DNA from: Paenibacillus peoriae KCTC 3763
Lineage (GTDB): Bacteria > Bacillota > Bacilli > Paenibacillales > Paenibacillaceae
DNA length: 64,000 nucleotides
Assembly (NCBI RefSeq): GCF_000236805.1
Contig: NZ_AGFX01000011.1
Location: 434,001-498,000, forward strand
Reading direction: 5' to 3'
In this document: piece after piece, positions 27,824-35,858 of the stretch
Numbering within the stretch: position 1 is the first letter of the stretch
Layout of the letters: each line of letters begins with the position of its first letter
Notes under the pieces: generated by a model
Seen by the model: only the letters and a program-made list of their open reading frames with translations
Databases searched by the model: none
Told to the model about the DNA's origin: nothing
Position numbers and translations under genes: made by a program

Positions 27824-28423
27824 TTAGCGGTTGTAGAATTCGACGATTTGTTTTTCGTCGATATCTTGGGACAATTCGCCACGCTCAGGCAAACGAATGT
27901 ATTTACCTTCCAGAGCAGCGTCATTGTACTCCAGGTAAGCAACCAAGTGGTTGCGGTTTTCCAAAGCTTCTTTAATGGAAGAAAGGGAACGACTTCTTTC
28001 ACGAAGACCGATCACGTCGCCAGGGCTTACTTGGTAAGAAGCGATGTCAACTTTTTTACCGTTCACAGTAACGTGACCGTGAGCTACCAATTGACGTGAG
28101 CCTGCACGGGAATTAGCAAAGCCAAGACGGAACACGAGGTTGTCCAGGCGGCTTTCCAGCAAGAACATGAAGTTTTCACCAGCGATACCGTGCATGTGTT
28201 GAGCTTTGTTGAACAGGGTACGGAATTGTTTTTCACCCAAGCCGTACATGTGGCGCAGCTTTTGTTTCTCTTGAAGTTGCATACCGTAGTTACTGATTTT
28301 TCTCCGTTGGTTTGCACCATGTTGTCCCGGAGGGAAAGGGCGTTTCAATTCTTTGCCTGTGCCGCTCAGGGAAATACCGAGACGACGGCTTAATTTAAAT
28401 TTAGGACCAGTGTAACGTGCCAT
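27824..28423 (-). CDS. rpsD: 30S ribosomal protein S4
   Basis: This 199-residue protein is S4: start [16 protein letters not shown], the segment RPFPPGQHG, the S4 RNA-binding domain with [22 protein letters not shown] and [11 protein letters not shown], and a C terminus ending IVEFYNR. It binds 16S rRNA early in 30S assembly. AAGGAG precedes the ATG at 28423, so the in-frame N-terminal extension to 28498 is rejected. In Bacillus rpsD is monocistronic and self-repressed by S4; the long leader here fits that. Confidence 0.97.
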   Translation of the reverse strand: MARYTGPKFKLSRRLGISLSGTGKELKRPFPPGQHGANQRRKISNYGMQLQEKQKLRHMYGLGEKQFRTLFNKAQHMHGIAGENFMFLLESRLDNLVFRLGFANSRAGSRQLVAHGHVTVNGKKVDIASYQVSPGDVIGLRERSRSLSSIKEALENRNHLVAYLEYNDAALEGKYIRLPERGELSQDIDEKQIVEFYNR

Positions 28424-28631
28424 TATAGAGTTAACTCCTTCATAATTAAAATTTGAGTTGGGGCTCTCTTTGCGCTCCAATTTGTTCGGCGCTACCAATC
28501 AAGGTGAGACGCACTACTGACAGAAAAGTTCAGCCGCTGTCCTGTCAGCAACAAAAAAGATGAGGGTGACACAAACTGTTACGCCCAAAATTTAAGATCC
28601 GCACAGTAGATAATTCTGCCGCACAGTCTTT
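28424..28631 (-). promoter_or_regulatory. rpsD 5' leader, candidate S4 autoregulatory element
   Basis: About 208 bases lie between the predicted transcription start and the rpsD ATG on the minus strand. The leader can form a stem between GCTGACAG and CTGTCAG (forward 28517-28550), and further GC-rich segments lie nearer the start codon. S4 leader regulation is known in Bacillus; I infer its presence from leader length and hairpins, not from a full structural match. Confidence 0.45.
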
Positions 28632-28637
28632 TTCAAT

Positions 28638-28666
28638 AATATATATTATATGTAAGAGTGGGTCAA
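28638..28666 (-). promoter_or_regulatory. rpsD promoter
   Basis: On the minus strand TTGACC and TATATT are separated by 17 bases, in a good position for a ribosomal protein gene. Confidence 0.7.
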
Positions 28667-28859
28667 TGTCAAGAAGAGAAAAAGAATGAAAAGGTCAGAA
28701 TTTGTCGATAGGGCTTAAGAACTAAAAAAGTGGGACGAATTTCTGAAAAATGGATGCAAATTTCTAAAGTTGAGAGTAAAATAGAGCATACTACGAGCTA
28801 TAGTGGTGCATAGCCGCTGTCTTGGTACAGCTAATTTTGCTGTGAAGGAGCGCCTTAAT
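28667..28859. other. Intergenic region between rpsD promoter and dgcP-like gene
   Basis: AT-rich DNA that must hold the promoter of the following gene. I see no clear -35/-10 pair or other element. Confidence 0.4.
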
Positions 28860-30845
28860 ATGTCGGAATTTTCAACAACGGATCAGCAAACGCTTGACGG
28901 TACAACAGTCCAGGCAAGCGGTGCTCCGCTGTTTGATGATAAAGGATATACGTCTATCGCCTGGCTTCAGAAGATGGATATGACACCCTATGACTTCCCC
29001 TATATTGACCAGCTTCTTGTCCAAGGATATCGGAACTGGTTACAGCAGAGCAATGGTATATCCTGGATCAACGAAGAAGATACTGCTGTTTTTAATTTTA
29101 CAGGCGTTCGGGTTGCTGGTAGGGAAGAGGACGATAATGAGGATTTGGGCTTAGTTGAACGTTGCTGCTTTTCCAGAGAGATAGAAGTGATCCAGCGTAC
29201 ACTCCGCGACGGAAGCCTTGGATTTGTGTACATGGTTCCCATACTTTGCCGAAATCACAAGAGAGATCTGTTTGCTTTTCTTCGTTTTACACGGTCTGCA
29301 CAACATGTTTTTGCTGGACAAGATGCTTTGTTGGCGGCTGCTTTACATTTTAGAGCCTGCTTTTATTCGAAGTTTGAGTATATATTTATGGAAGATATTC
29401 TTGGCGTGCAGAATCGAAGTGATCGTGAAGGTAGACGTCGCTCTATTTTATTTCAGATTGTAAAACGGATGCATGACAAAATTGATGTGGAAGGCGTGCT
29501 GAACGAAGTATTTGATAGCATCGCCTATTTCTTTCCCCAAGTGGATATTACGTTGTATATGAGTCAGGATCGGCACAGTCGCAATCCAAAGGTCAAACCA
29601 TTGCTGCTGCATGAACGGGACGAGGATGTATGTGTGCGTGCATTTATGAAAGGGCAAATGGCTGTCAATGAGCCTATTGGCCTACAAAATGAAGTGACTG
29701 AAATCGGCATTCCGTTACGCGGGAAGCAGGGTGTGTACGGTGTTTTCCATATGATTCTTCCATCGGGTTCGGATAGTATGAACAAAGTGGATGTAGAACT
29801 GATCGCTATGATGGCGGATACAGCTGGCACTGCATTTGAAAATGCCAAGCTACTGGAGCAATCGAATATACTTATTCATGAATTGCGTCTCATTAATGAG
29901 CTGGTTCAGCGCTTAAATCAAAGTCTGAAGTTAAATGAAGTATTCGAGTTTGCCATGCAGGAGCTATTGAAAATGTTCAAGGCTGATTTTTGCTGTATTG
30001 TGCAGCTTGATCAGGAAGAAAGTTATTATATGGTCACGTCGAGCAATGTGGAAAGTGTGAGGCTGCACAGTTATCCTCGTGATGAAGGGTTTGCTGGATT
30101 AGTGTGTAAAACAGGTGATCCTGTTATTGTGTCAGACTATAGAAAAGAAGGGAAGATATCCTCAAAGTTTATGAATTTGACGGACTCCCTATCTTTGATG
30201 GCTGTACCTATGAAAACCAGCGGCACTCCCATGGGAGTAATACTATTGTCCAGCAAGCTTCCGAACTTTTTCTCATATGATAACTACAAGATGCTGCAAA
30301 TGCTGGCCCCCCACATCTGGCTGGCGGTAACCAACGCTATGCTGCATGCTGAGGTGCGACGGTTGGCCAATATGGATATGTTAACGGGTCTGTATGTACG
30401 TCATTATGTGGATCAATTTATACAGGAGCATCAAGAAAAGGATTTCTGCGGATCGCTTATTTTGGTGGATATTGATCAATTCAAACAAGTGAATGATACG
30501 TATGGGCATCAGACGGGTGACGAAATTTTGAAAAGCGTCAGTGATATCGTTCGTTCTACGACTCGTGATGAGGATGTATGTGCCAGATGGGGCGGCGAGG
30601 AGCTTGCTATCTATTTGCCACAACTGGGCGTACTACAGGCGCTCCAATATGCGGAAAAGATACGTTACCGCGTACAGCATGAAACCGAGCCTCGTGTGAC
30701 TGTTTCCTGCGGGATTGCCGAATGGAATTGGCTGGACGAGCAGATCAGCATTGAATCTTTGTTTTATAGCGCAGATATGGCGCTGTATGAGGCGAAAAAT
30801 GAAGGACGTAATCGAATCGTTATTGATCATGCAGGCAGTGCATAG
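28860..30845 (+). CDS. dgcP: GAF-GGDEF diguanylate cyclase (DgcP/YtrP-like)
   Basis: This 661-residue protein has a ~200-residue N-terminal region, a GAF-like domain, a second clear GAF domain (~350-490, NQSLKLNEVFEFAMQELLKMF...SLMAVPMKTSG) and a C-terminal GGDEF domain. The cyclase site is GGEEL (~578), preceded by an intact RxxD inhibitory site (RDED, five residues upstream); DMLTGLYVRHYVDQF opens the domain. It should make cyclic di-GMP from GTP and be feedback inhibited. Bacillus DgcP (YtrP) has the same architecture and also lies next to rpsD. GAAGGAG precedes the ATG at 28860. The signal sensed is unknown. Confidence 0.9.
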   Translation: MSEFSTTDQQTLDGTTVQASGAPLFDDKGYTSIAWLQKMDMTPYDFPYIDQLLVQGYRNWLQQSNGISWINEEDTAVFNFTGVRVAGREEDDNEDLGLVERCCFSREIEVIQRTLRDGSLGFVYMVPILCRNHKRDLFAFLRFTRSAQHVFAGQDALLAAALHFRACFYSKFEYIFMEDILGVQNRSDREGRRRSILFQIVKRMHDKIDVEGVLNEVFDSIAYFFPQVDITLYMSQDRHSRNPKVKPLLLHERDEDVCVRAFMKGQMAVNEPIGLQNEVTEIGIPLRGKQGVYGVFHMILPSGSDSMNKVDVELIAMMADTAGTAFENAKLLEQSNILIHELRLINELVQRLNQSLKLNEVFEFAMQELLKMFKADFCCIVQLDQEESYYMVTSSNVESVRLHSYPRDEGFAGLVCKTGDPVIVSDYRKEGKISSKFMNLTDSLSLMAVPMKTSGTPMGVILLSSKLPNFFSYDNYKMLQMLAPHIWLAVTNAMLHAEVRRLANMDMLTGLYVRHYVDQFIQEHQEKDFCGSLILVDIDQFKQVNDTYGHQTGDEILKSVSDIVRSTTRDEDVCARWGGEELAIYLPQLGVLQALQYAEKIRYRVQHETEPRVTVSCGIAEWNWLDEQISIESLFYSADMALYEAKNEGRNRIVIDHAGSA

Positions 30846-30878
30846 AGAATGCTCCTTCGGGAATGTTCTCTTTTTTTG
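30844..30878 (+). terminator. Intrinsic terminator of the diguanylate cyclase gene
   Basis: AGAGAATGCTCC pairs with GGAATGTTCTCT around TTCG, followed by seven T. Confidence 0.85.
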
Positions 30879-31015
30879 TCTTGTATAACTCATTGCAGAC
30901 AGGAAAACCTAATCGTAGCTTTAAGGTGCACATAAATGAAGCTAGCCTTACCACGAATAAGTAAACCAGGTAACATGACTGCCTCAGAGTAGAATGCTTA
31001 CTCAAGGATTCAGTG

Positions 31016-31897
31016 ATGTTCGGGATAGAACAGGCGGATGATGGGATGCATTGGCGAAAACAATGGGTTATGATGGTTTTTATATTTGTTGTGATGTGTT
31101 TGTTGAGTGGTTGTGCGCTAATGGGACAGCAAAATACACCTGAGCAGATTTTTAAAAGAGCCGTTGCAGGAATAGCGGGCAAAGAGATGCTAACCTTTAC
31201 TGGACGGACTGGAGTTAGAGCTGGCAACGGTCTGCCTATGCTTAAACAGTTTAAATATCGTGGGATAGTAAGGAATCACGATGAACTGGTCATGGACTGG
31301 GGCTCTACGGAGGTCTTTCGTAAGCGTGGGGACTATGCAGCACTAAAAAAAGGAAAATTCGGGCAGGAAAAAATACGTGCACGTTTTGTTCGTCAGCATG
31401 GAAAATGGAATGCACTGGCATCCGGTTATAACGCTTTGGCTGGTGAAGGCATGTTAGATCGCTTCAATCCGATTCAGGAACTGGAGGAGCTAAATACGCT
31501 AAATAAGACGATTCGTATGGAGGCCAGTGCCGCGAGGGGAACCTGGGTGGTGCGGATTGAGCCAGAACCCACCTCAGCAAAGCGTTGGTTGAAAGAACAT
31601 TTAATGAAAGAAATGAGAACAATAAATGATCAAATTGTGATATTAGACACGAAGCATAAAGGTTCAAATCAAGAGGTGCAACAAAAGCTGAACCAAGTAT
31701 GGGCGCAAAGCTACGAGGAACTGAACCGCCAGCTGGACCATTCTGTTGTGCAGCCTGTGTATCATTTGACTATAGATCGCCAAACGGGTTTACCCTTGAA
31801 GCTATCATCAGATTGCCGAATTTCCAGGCAGGAAGCGAATGAAGAAATGCATGAAGAAGAACTAATTACCAAAGTTGCGTTTGAGGGCTACAAGTAA
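31016..31897 (+). CDS. Putative lipoprotein, unrecognised
   Basis: This ~293-residue protein has a hydrophobic segment ending in the lipobox LLSGC (cysteine at about residue 34), so it is probably exported and lipid-anchored at the membrane surface. The mature part is charged, with Lys/Arg-rich strands and a helical middle (NDQIVILDTKHKGSNQEVQQ). I do not recognise a family, although the layout (lipoprotein, beta-rich N half, DRQTGLPLKL near the end) recalls LolA/LppX-like or DUF lipoproteins. AAGGAT lies seven bases before ATG 31016; ATG 31046 would give a more typical signal peptide. Function is unknown. Confidence 0.72.
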   Translation: MFGIEQADDGMHWRKQWVMMVFIFVVMCLLSGCALMGQQNTPEQIFKRAVAGIAGKEMLTFTGRTGVRAGNGLPMLKQFKYRGIVRNHDELVMDWGSTEVFRKRGDYAALKKGKFGQEKIRARFVRQHGKWNALASGYNALAGEGMLDRFNPIQELEELNTLNKTIRMEASAARGTWVVRIEPEPTSAKRWLKEHLMKEMRTINDQIVILDTKHKGSNQEVQQKLNQVWAQSYEELNRQLDHSVVQPVYHLTIDRQTGLPLKLSSDCRISRQEANEEMHEEELITKVAFEGYK

Positions 31898-31973
31898 CGG
31901 GGCGGGCGTGATACAATGGATTTTGAATTAACCATTGTTCAAAAAGAATGAAATAGAGAAGGAGAGACAATTC

Positions 31974-33089
31974 ATGAAAGATCCCAGAATACTTAAATTG
32001 GCGGAAAACCTGGTAGGATACTCAGTTGAAGTGCAGCCAGGAGAAAATGTGCTGATTGAAATGATCGGTGGGGAGCGCGATTTGCTGAACGCCATCATTC
32101 ATGAAGTGGGCAAAAAAGGCGGCAATGTCTTTGTTCAGCTTACGGACCGTAAAGTACAGAGTGCCATGCTTCGCCATGCGACAAGGGAAATGCTGGAAAC
32201 CTGGGCTGAAATTGACCTCAACCGAATGAAGCAAATGCATTGCTACATCGGGATTCGCGCAGGAGCAAATGTAAATGATCTGTCAGATGTACCAGAAGAG
32301 AAAATGAAAATGTACAATTCCATTTATCAGCATGCGGTACATAGCGAGCAACGGGTAAAACATACAAAATGGGTCGTGCTGCGTTATCCGAATGACAGCA
32401 TGGCTCAATTGGCGAACATTAGCACAGAAGCGTTCGAAGATTTTTATTTCGATGTGTGCAATCTGGACTACGCTAAAATGGACAAAGCACAGGATGCGCT
32501 GGCAGACCTGATGAATCGAACAGACAAGGTGCGAATCAAGGGACCAGATACGGATCTGAATTTCTCTATCAAGCAAATCGGGGCCGTTAAATGCTCGGGT
32601 CAATGCAATATTCCAGATGGTGAAGTCTACAGTGCGCCTGTACGTGACTCTGTTAACGGAACCATTAGCTATAATGCGCAAACACTTTATAATGGCATCA
32701 CCTTCGAGAATGTCAAATTCCGTTTTGAAAATGGTAAAATCGTGGAAGCAACGAGCAACGATACGAAACGACTGAATGATATTCTGGATTCCGACGAGGG
32801 AGCACGCTATATTGGTGAGTTTGCGATCGGGTTTAACCCGTACATTTTACATCCGATGAAGGATATTCTGTTTGATGAGAAGATTGCTGGCAGCTTGCAT
32901 TTTACACCAGGTCAAGCTTATGAAACAGCGGATAACGGTAACCGTTCTTCGATTCATTGGGATTTGGTATTGATTCAGCGTCCGGAATATGGCGGCGGTG
33001 AGATTTATTTTGATGATGTTCTGATCCGTAAAGATGGTATTTTTGTACTGCCTGAGCTGGAGCCGTTAAATCCTGAAAACTTGAAATAA
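31974..33089 (+). CDS. M29 family aminopeptidase (AmpS/AmpT-like)
   Basis: This 371-residue protein matches the thermophilic M29 metallo-aminopeptidase family: an N-terminal PRILKLAENLVGYSVEVQPGENVLIE, a middle DGEVYSAPVRDSVNG, and C-terminal metal/catalytic motifs GEFAIGFNP, HFTPGQAYE and SSIHWDLVL. It should remove N-terminal amino acids using two divalent metals. It is somewhat shorter than the ~410 residues common for the family. AAGGAGAG precedes the ATG at 31974; the in-frame extension to 31935 is unlikely. It lies 76 bases after the lipoprotein gene. Confidence 0.9.
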   Translation: MKDPRILKLAENLVGYSVEVQPGENVLIEMIGGERDLLNAIIHEVGKKGGNVFVQLTDRKVQSAMLRHATREMLETWAEIDLNRMKQMHCYIGIRAGANVNDLSDVPEEKMKMYNSIYQHAVHSEQRVKHTKWVVLRYPNDSMAQLANISTEAFEDFYFDVCNLDYAKMDKAQDALADLMNRTDKVRIKGPDTDLNFSIKQIGAVKCSGQCNIPDGEVYSAPVRDSVNGTISYNAQTLYNGITFENVKFRFENGKIVEATSNDTKRLNDILDSDEGARYIGEFAIGFNPYILHPMKDILFDEKIAGSLHFTPGQAYETADNGNRSSIHWDLVLIQRPEYGGGEIYFDDVLIRKDGIFVLPELEPLNPENLK

Positions 33090-33101
33090 CGATATCCCTT
33101 C

Positions 33102-33130
33102 TTGATGAGAAAGCGATTTCAATGTATCAT
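33102..33130 (+). promoter_or_regulatory. Candidate promoter of the HPr-like gene
   Basis: TTGATG and TATCAT have 17-base spacing and lie 50 bases before the start codon. Confidence 0.5.
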
Positions 33131-33180
33131 AATGAATAAGCAGTGATACATGACAATCCAATAAAGCGAGGGATCTTACG

Positions 33181-33423
33181 ATGTCCAACAATAATGCGGC
33201 GGTTGTTGAAATTGCACAGACGGCGAGCAAATTCACTTCTTCCATCGTCCTTCATTCCGAAAATAAGTATATTGATGTAAAAAGTATACTGGGCTTGTTT
33301 ACGACCTTGGTCAGCAGCCATAGTTATGAACTGCACGTTCACGGGCCTGATGCCGAGGAAGCCAAAGAAGCAATTATTGAGGTATTCAAGAAGCACGGAC
33401 TGCACATATCAGTAGCCAACTAA
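33181..33423 (+). CDS. HPr/Crh-like protein lacking the catalytic histidine region
   Basis: This 80-residue protein aligns without gaps to HPr from about HPr residue 12 onward. QTASKF matches QTASKY, and DVKSILG matches the NLKSIMG loop with regulatory Ser46 (Ser35 here). The first strand and the His15 loop (GIHARPAT) are missing; the position of His15 is Asn4. It therefore cannot accept phosphate from enzyme I but may still be phosphorylated on Ser by HPr kinase, like Bacillus Crh, a CcpA co-factor. An in-frame TGA lies ten codons before the ATG and no start lies between, so this is the natural start. GAGGGATC precedes it. It has its own promoter and terminator. Confidence 0.8.
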   Translation: MSNNNAAVVEIAQTASKFTSSIVLHSENKYIDVKSILGLFTTLVSSHSYELHVHGPDAEEAKEAIIEVFKKHGLHISVAN

Positions 33424-33440
33424 CTTTATTCATAAGCAGA

Positions 33441-33478
33441 AGCATTCCTACCTGTAACTGTAGGGATGCTTTTTTTGT
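33441..33478 (+). terminator. Intrinsic terminator of the HPr-like gene
   Basis: AGCATTCCTAC pairs with GTAGGGATGCT, followed by seven T. Confidence 0.88.
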
Positions 33479-33485
33479 CAGGTTC

Positions 33486-33514
33486 TTGTATTAGCCTGCA
33501 ATTTGGTCTAATAT
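33486..33514 (+). promoter_or_regulatory. Candidate promoter of ylaN
   Basis: TTGTAT and TAATAT with 17-base spacing lie 50 bases before the start codon. Confidence 0.5.
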
Positions 33515-33563
33515 TAAGGTTAGGACGTCTTGTGTGACATTGAGACATAGGGGGGAAGAATCC

Positions 33564-33854
33564 ATGACTTCATCTGAGTTGCAGGAACAATTGAATATCA
33601 AGGCCATTAATCTGCTTCAGGAAGATGCAGATAAAATAAAGAAGCTTATTGAAGTACAGATGGAGAATCTGGCAACCCGTTATTGCCCTCTCTATGAGGA
33701 AGTGCTGGATACTCAGATGTACGGATTTTCCAAGGAAGTGGATTTTGCGGTTCGCGCTGGACTTCTTCCGGAAATGGTAGGTAAACAGCTGGTCAGTGAG
33801 CTGGAACGCAATCTGGCTATTCTATATGAGGCCATGAACAATAAGGCCAATTAG
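33564..33854 (+). CDS. ylaN: YlaN family protein (DUF1507)
   Basis: This 96-residue helical protein matches Bacillus Yla[51 protein letters not shown] in overlapping parts, and [11 protein letters not shown]. YlaN is needed for iron homeostasis and is reported to interact with the Fur repressor in Bacillus and Staphylococcus. In Bacillus ylaN is directly upstream of ftsW; ftsW lies 2 kb away here on the other strand. The ATG at 33564 follows GGGGGGAAG; the ten-codon extension is rejected. Confidence 0.93.
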   Translation: MTSSELQEQLNIKAINLLQEDADKIKKLIEVQMENLATRYCPLYEEVLDTQMYGFSKEVDFAVRAGLLPEMVGKQLVSELERNLAILYEAMNNKAN

Positions 33855-33874
33855 AAAGACGGTTTGAATGAATG

Positions 33875-33909
33875 AGAGCATGCGGAGTCTGAGAGCATGC
33901 TTTTTTTTG
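33875..33909 (+). terminator. Intrinsic terminator of ylaN
   Basis: AGCATGC pairs with GCATGCT around a short loop, followed by eight T. Confidence 0.85.
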
Positions 33910-34067
33910 ATGCCTTTTTGTGTAAAGGTGGTCGGAATGGTGCTGTACAAGCGAAGCACCATCCGACTACGCAGTGGCACGATAAGAAGCTTTTAAGTTC
34001 AGATTATTTAATACATCCCAATTTTTCAACGGAGAGAGAATTCATCGTTTTTGAGCACCTGTTAACT

Positions 34068-35138
34068 TTATATAAGAAAAAAGGATACACCTAACAAGAC
34101 GTACACCACTAGCAGCATCAGACCTTCATACCAGTTGGTTGAACCGTCCTGAGTAATGGATTTGGCGATAAATACAGAGACGGCAATGGCAACCAGCTCA
34201 ATGGTGGTGAACACGATATTCATTGTGTTTCCCATAAAGTAACTGACAAAAATCAGCACAGGTGCAACAAATAGCGCAATTTGCAGACTGCTGCCCACTG
34301 CGATTTCGACGGATGCGCCGATTTTGTTTTTCATTGCCAGCAAAATAGCAGCGCTGTGTTCGGCTGCATTACCAACAATTGCGACGAGGAACGCACCTAC
34401 GAACAGTTCACTGAGCCCAAACTGAACCGTAAATACCTCCAGTGTCTTTACCAGCCATTCGCTGACAAACGCGACCATAGCGGTAGCCAGCAACAGATAG
34501 AGAATGGACTTGTTTCTTGACCACACCGGAGTATGCTCATGCGGCAATTCTTCATCCTTTTGTTCGGTCACATCGTCCAAATAGTCCTTATGTGTAATCA
34601 TGGAAAAAATCAGCCACGCAATATAGGCGATAATGAGCGTGCCTGCTACAATGAGGCTGAGCGTGTCCGATTCGCTATCTGTGATGACATGTGTATTCAA
34701 AAAGACAGCCGGGACGAATAAAGCGATCACAGCCACAATCATCAGCGAGCCGCTTAGTGAAGCCAGCGATACATTGAAATTTTGCACTTTGTATTTCAAT
34801 CCGCCAGCGAACAGACTCGCTCCGAGCACCAGCAGCAGATTGCCGATGATGGAACCGGTAAGACTAGCCTTTACCATATCATAAAGACCTTCTTTGATCA
34901 GAAAGATGGCGATGATCAGTTCGGCTGCGTTGCCAAAGGTGGCATTTAAAAATCCACCCAGACGTTGTCCGGCATAATGTGCTACGCTTTCGGTCGCTTT
35001 GCCGAGAAAACCAGCTACGAACACGACAGCGATGGCACAAATGATGAATTGGGCGATAGCGTTCCAATGCGTGTAATGAGCGACTGCACTAAGAGCAAAT
35101 GTCGCTATAAGCAAAGCGGGAGATAACCATTTTTTCAA
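34068..35138 (-). CDS. Ca2+/H+ antiporter (CaCA/Cax family, YfkE/ChaA-like)
   Basis: This 356-residue membrane protein has about 11 hydrophobic segments and the two inverted alpha-repeats of the CaCA family: GNAAELI at about residue 70 and GNAAEHS at about residue 253, with an acidic His-containing loop between halves (EELPHEHTP). It exchanges cytoplasmic calcium for protons. The closest Bacillus type is YfkE/ChaA. The start is a TTG at 35138 preceded at seven bases by GAGGTG. It lies between ylaN and an Asp23-like gene. Confidence 0.92.
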   Translation of the reverse strand: MKKWLSPALLIATFALSAVAHYTHWNAIAQFIICAIAVVFVAGFLGKATESVAHYAGQRLGGFLNATFGNAAELIIAIFLIKEGLYDMVKASLTGSIIGNLLLVLGASLFAGGLKYKVQNFNVSLASLSGSLMIVAVIALFVPAVFLNTHVITDSESDTLSLIVAGTLIIAYIAWLIFSMITHKDYLDDVTEQKDEELPHEHTPVWSRNKSILYLLLATAMVAFVSEWLVKTLEVFTVQFGLSELFVGAFLVAIVGNAAEHSAAILLAMKNKIGASVEIAVGSSLQIALFVAPVLIFVSYFMGNTMNIVFTTIELVAIAVSVFIAKSITQDGSTNWYEGLMLLVVYVLLGVSFFLI

Positions 35139-35266
35139 TGAAGAGCACCTCGATATCAGTGAATGTGTACAAGTTTGATGAATGCTGTCACTTGTACGGA
35201 TTTTCTAAATTAATATACCCAAAATGGTATAGGTTGTAAACGAAAGTCGTTTTTCATACGTAAGGT

Positions 35267-35296
35267 TTGCATTTGCAGTGGCAGAGGCTTTACAAT
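35267..35296 (+). promoter_or_regulatory. Candidate promoter of the Asp23-family gene
   Basis: TTGCAT and TACAAT are separated by 18 bases. Confidence 0.45.
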
Positions 35297-35330
35297 ACAA
35301 ATAAAGGATGCATGAAGGGGGACATAGGTC

Positions 35331-35696
35331 ATGGCAGAGCAAATTCAACAACTGGAAGCAGGAAACATCAAGATTTCCAACGATGTCGTAGGTAAAATTG
35401 CGGGGATGGCCGCACTAGAAACACCAGGCATTGCTGCAATGTCAGGCGGCTTATCAGAAGGCTGGGCCAAAAGGCTGAGCGGTAAAAATGTGCAAAAAGG
35501 CGTATCTGTGGAGGTCGGACAGCTCGAAGCTGCCATTGATCTACGTATTATCGTGGTCTACGAAACACCTATTCATGAAGTGTCCCGAATACTTCAGCAA
35601 AATGTGCGAGAAGCCGTCGAAAGCATGACGGGTTTGCGGGTCGTGGAAGTGAACGTAAAAGTAGAAGGTGTTGCCTTCAAGGACGACGCGGTATAA
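35331..35696 (+). CDS. Asp23/Gls24 family envelope stress protein
   Basis: This 121-residue protein is one Asp23 domain: GNIKISNDVVGKIAGMAALETPGI, a Gly-rich GGLSEGWAKRLSG turn, DLRIIVVYETPIHEV and GLRVVEVNVKVEGV. Relatives (Bacillus YqhY, YloU; staphylococcal Asp23) form cytoplasmic complexes linked to cell-envelope stress or fatty-acid synthesis. A strong GAAGGGGGA precedes the ATG. It is a single gene with its own promoter and terminator. Confidence 0.92.
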   Translation: MAEQIQQLEAGNIKISNDVVGKIAGMAALETPGIAAMSGGLSEGWAKRLSGKNVQKGVSVEVGQLEAAIDLRIIVVYETPIHEVSRILQQNVREAVESMTGLRVVEVNVKVEGVAFKDDAV

Positions 35697-35719
35697 AAGG
35701 ATCTAACGGATAAGAACAC

Positions 35720-35754
35720 GAAAGCTGGCGGCTTTAGTATCGCCAGTTTTTGTT
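35720..35754 (+). terminator. Intrinsic terminator of the Asp23-family gene
   Basis: GCTGGCG pairs with CGCCAGT, followed by five T. Confidence 0.7.
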
Positions 35755-35811
35755 TGTGGACCTACAGTAAAAGCATTTTGTAGACAGCCATGTGAATATA
35801 CATATACAAAA

Positions 35812-35858
35812 GAACTTCCAAAGCCACTGTTGCAGCTGGTCCTTGGAAGTTCTTTTTT
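35812..35858. terminator. Intrinsic terminator of ftsW
   Basis: AGAACTTCCAA pairs with TTGGAAGTTCT and is followed by T on one side and preceded by A on the other. It lies at the end of the ftsW coding region. Confidence 0.8.

Noticed and set aside
33897-34094. Small plus-strand frame after ylaN
   Set aside because: It starts inside the ylaN terminator and runs into the cax gene; no ribosome site.
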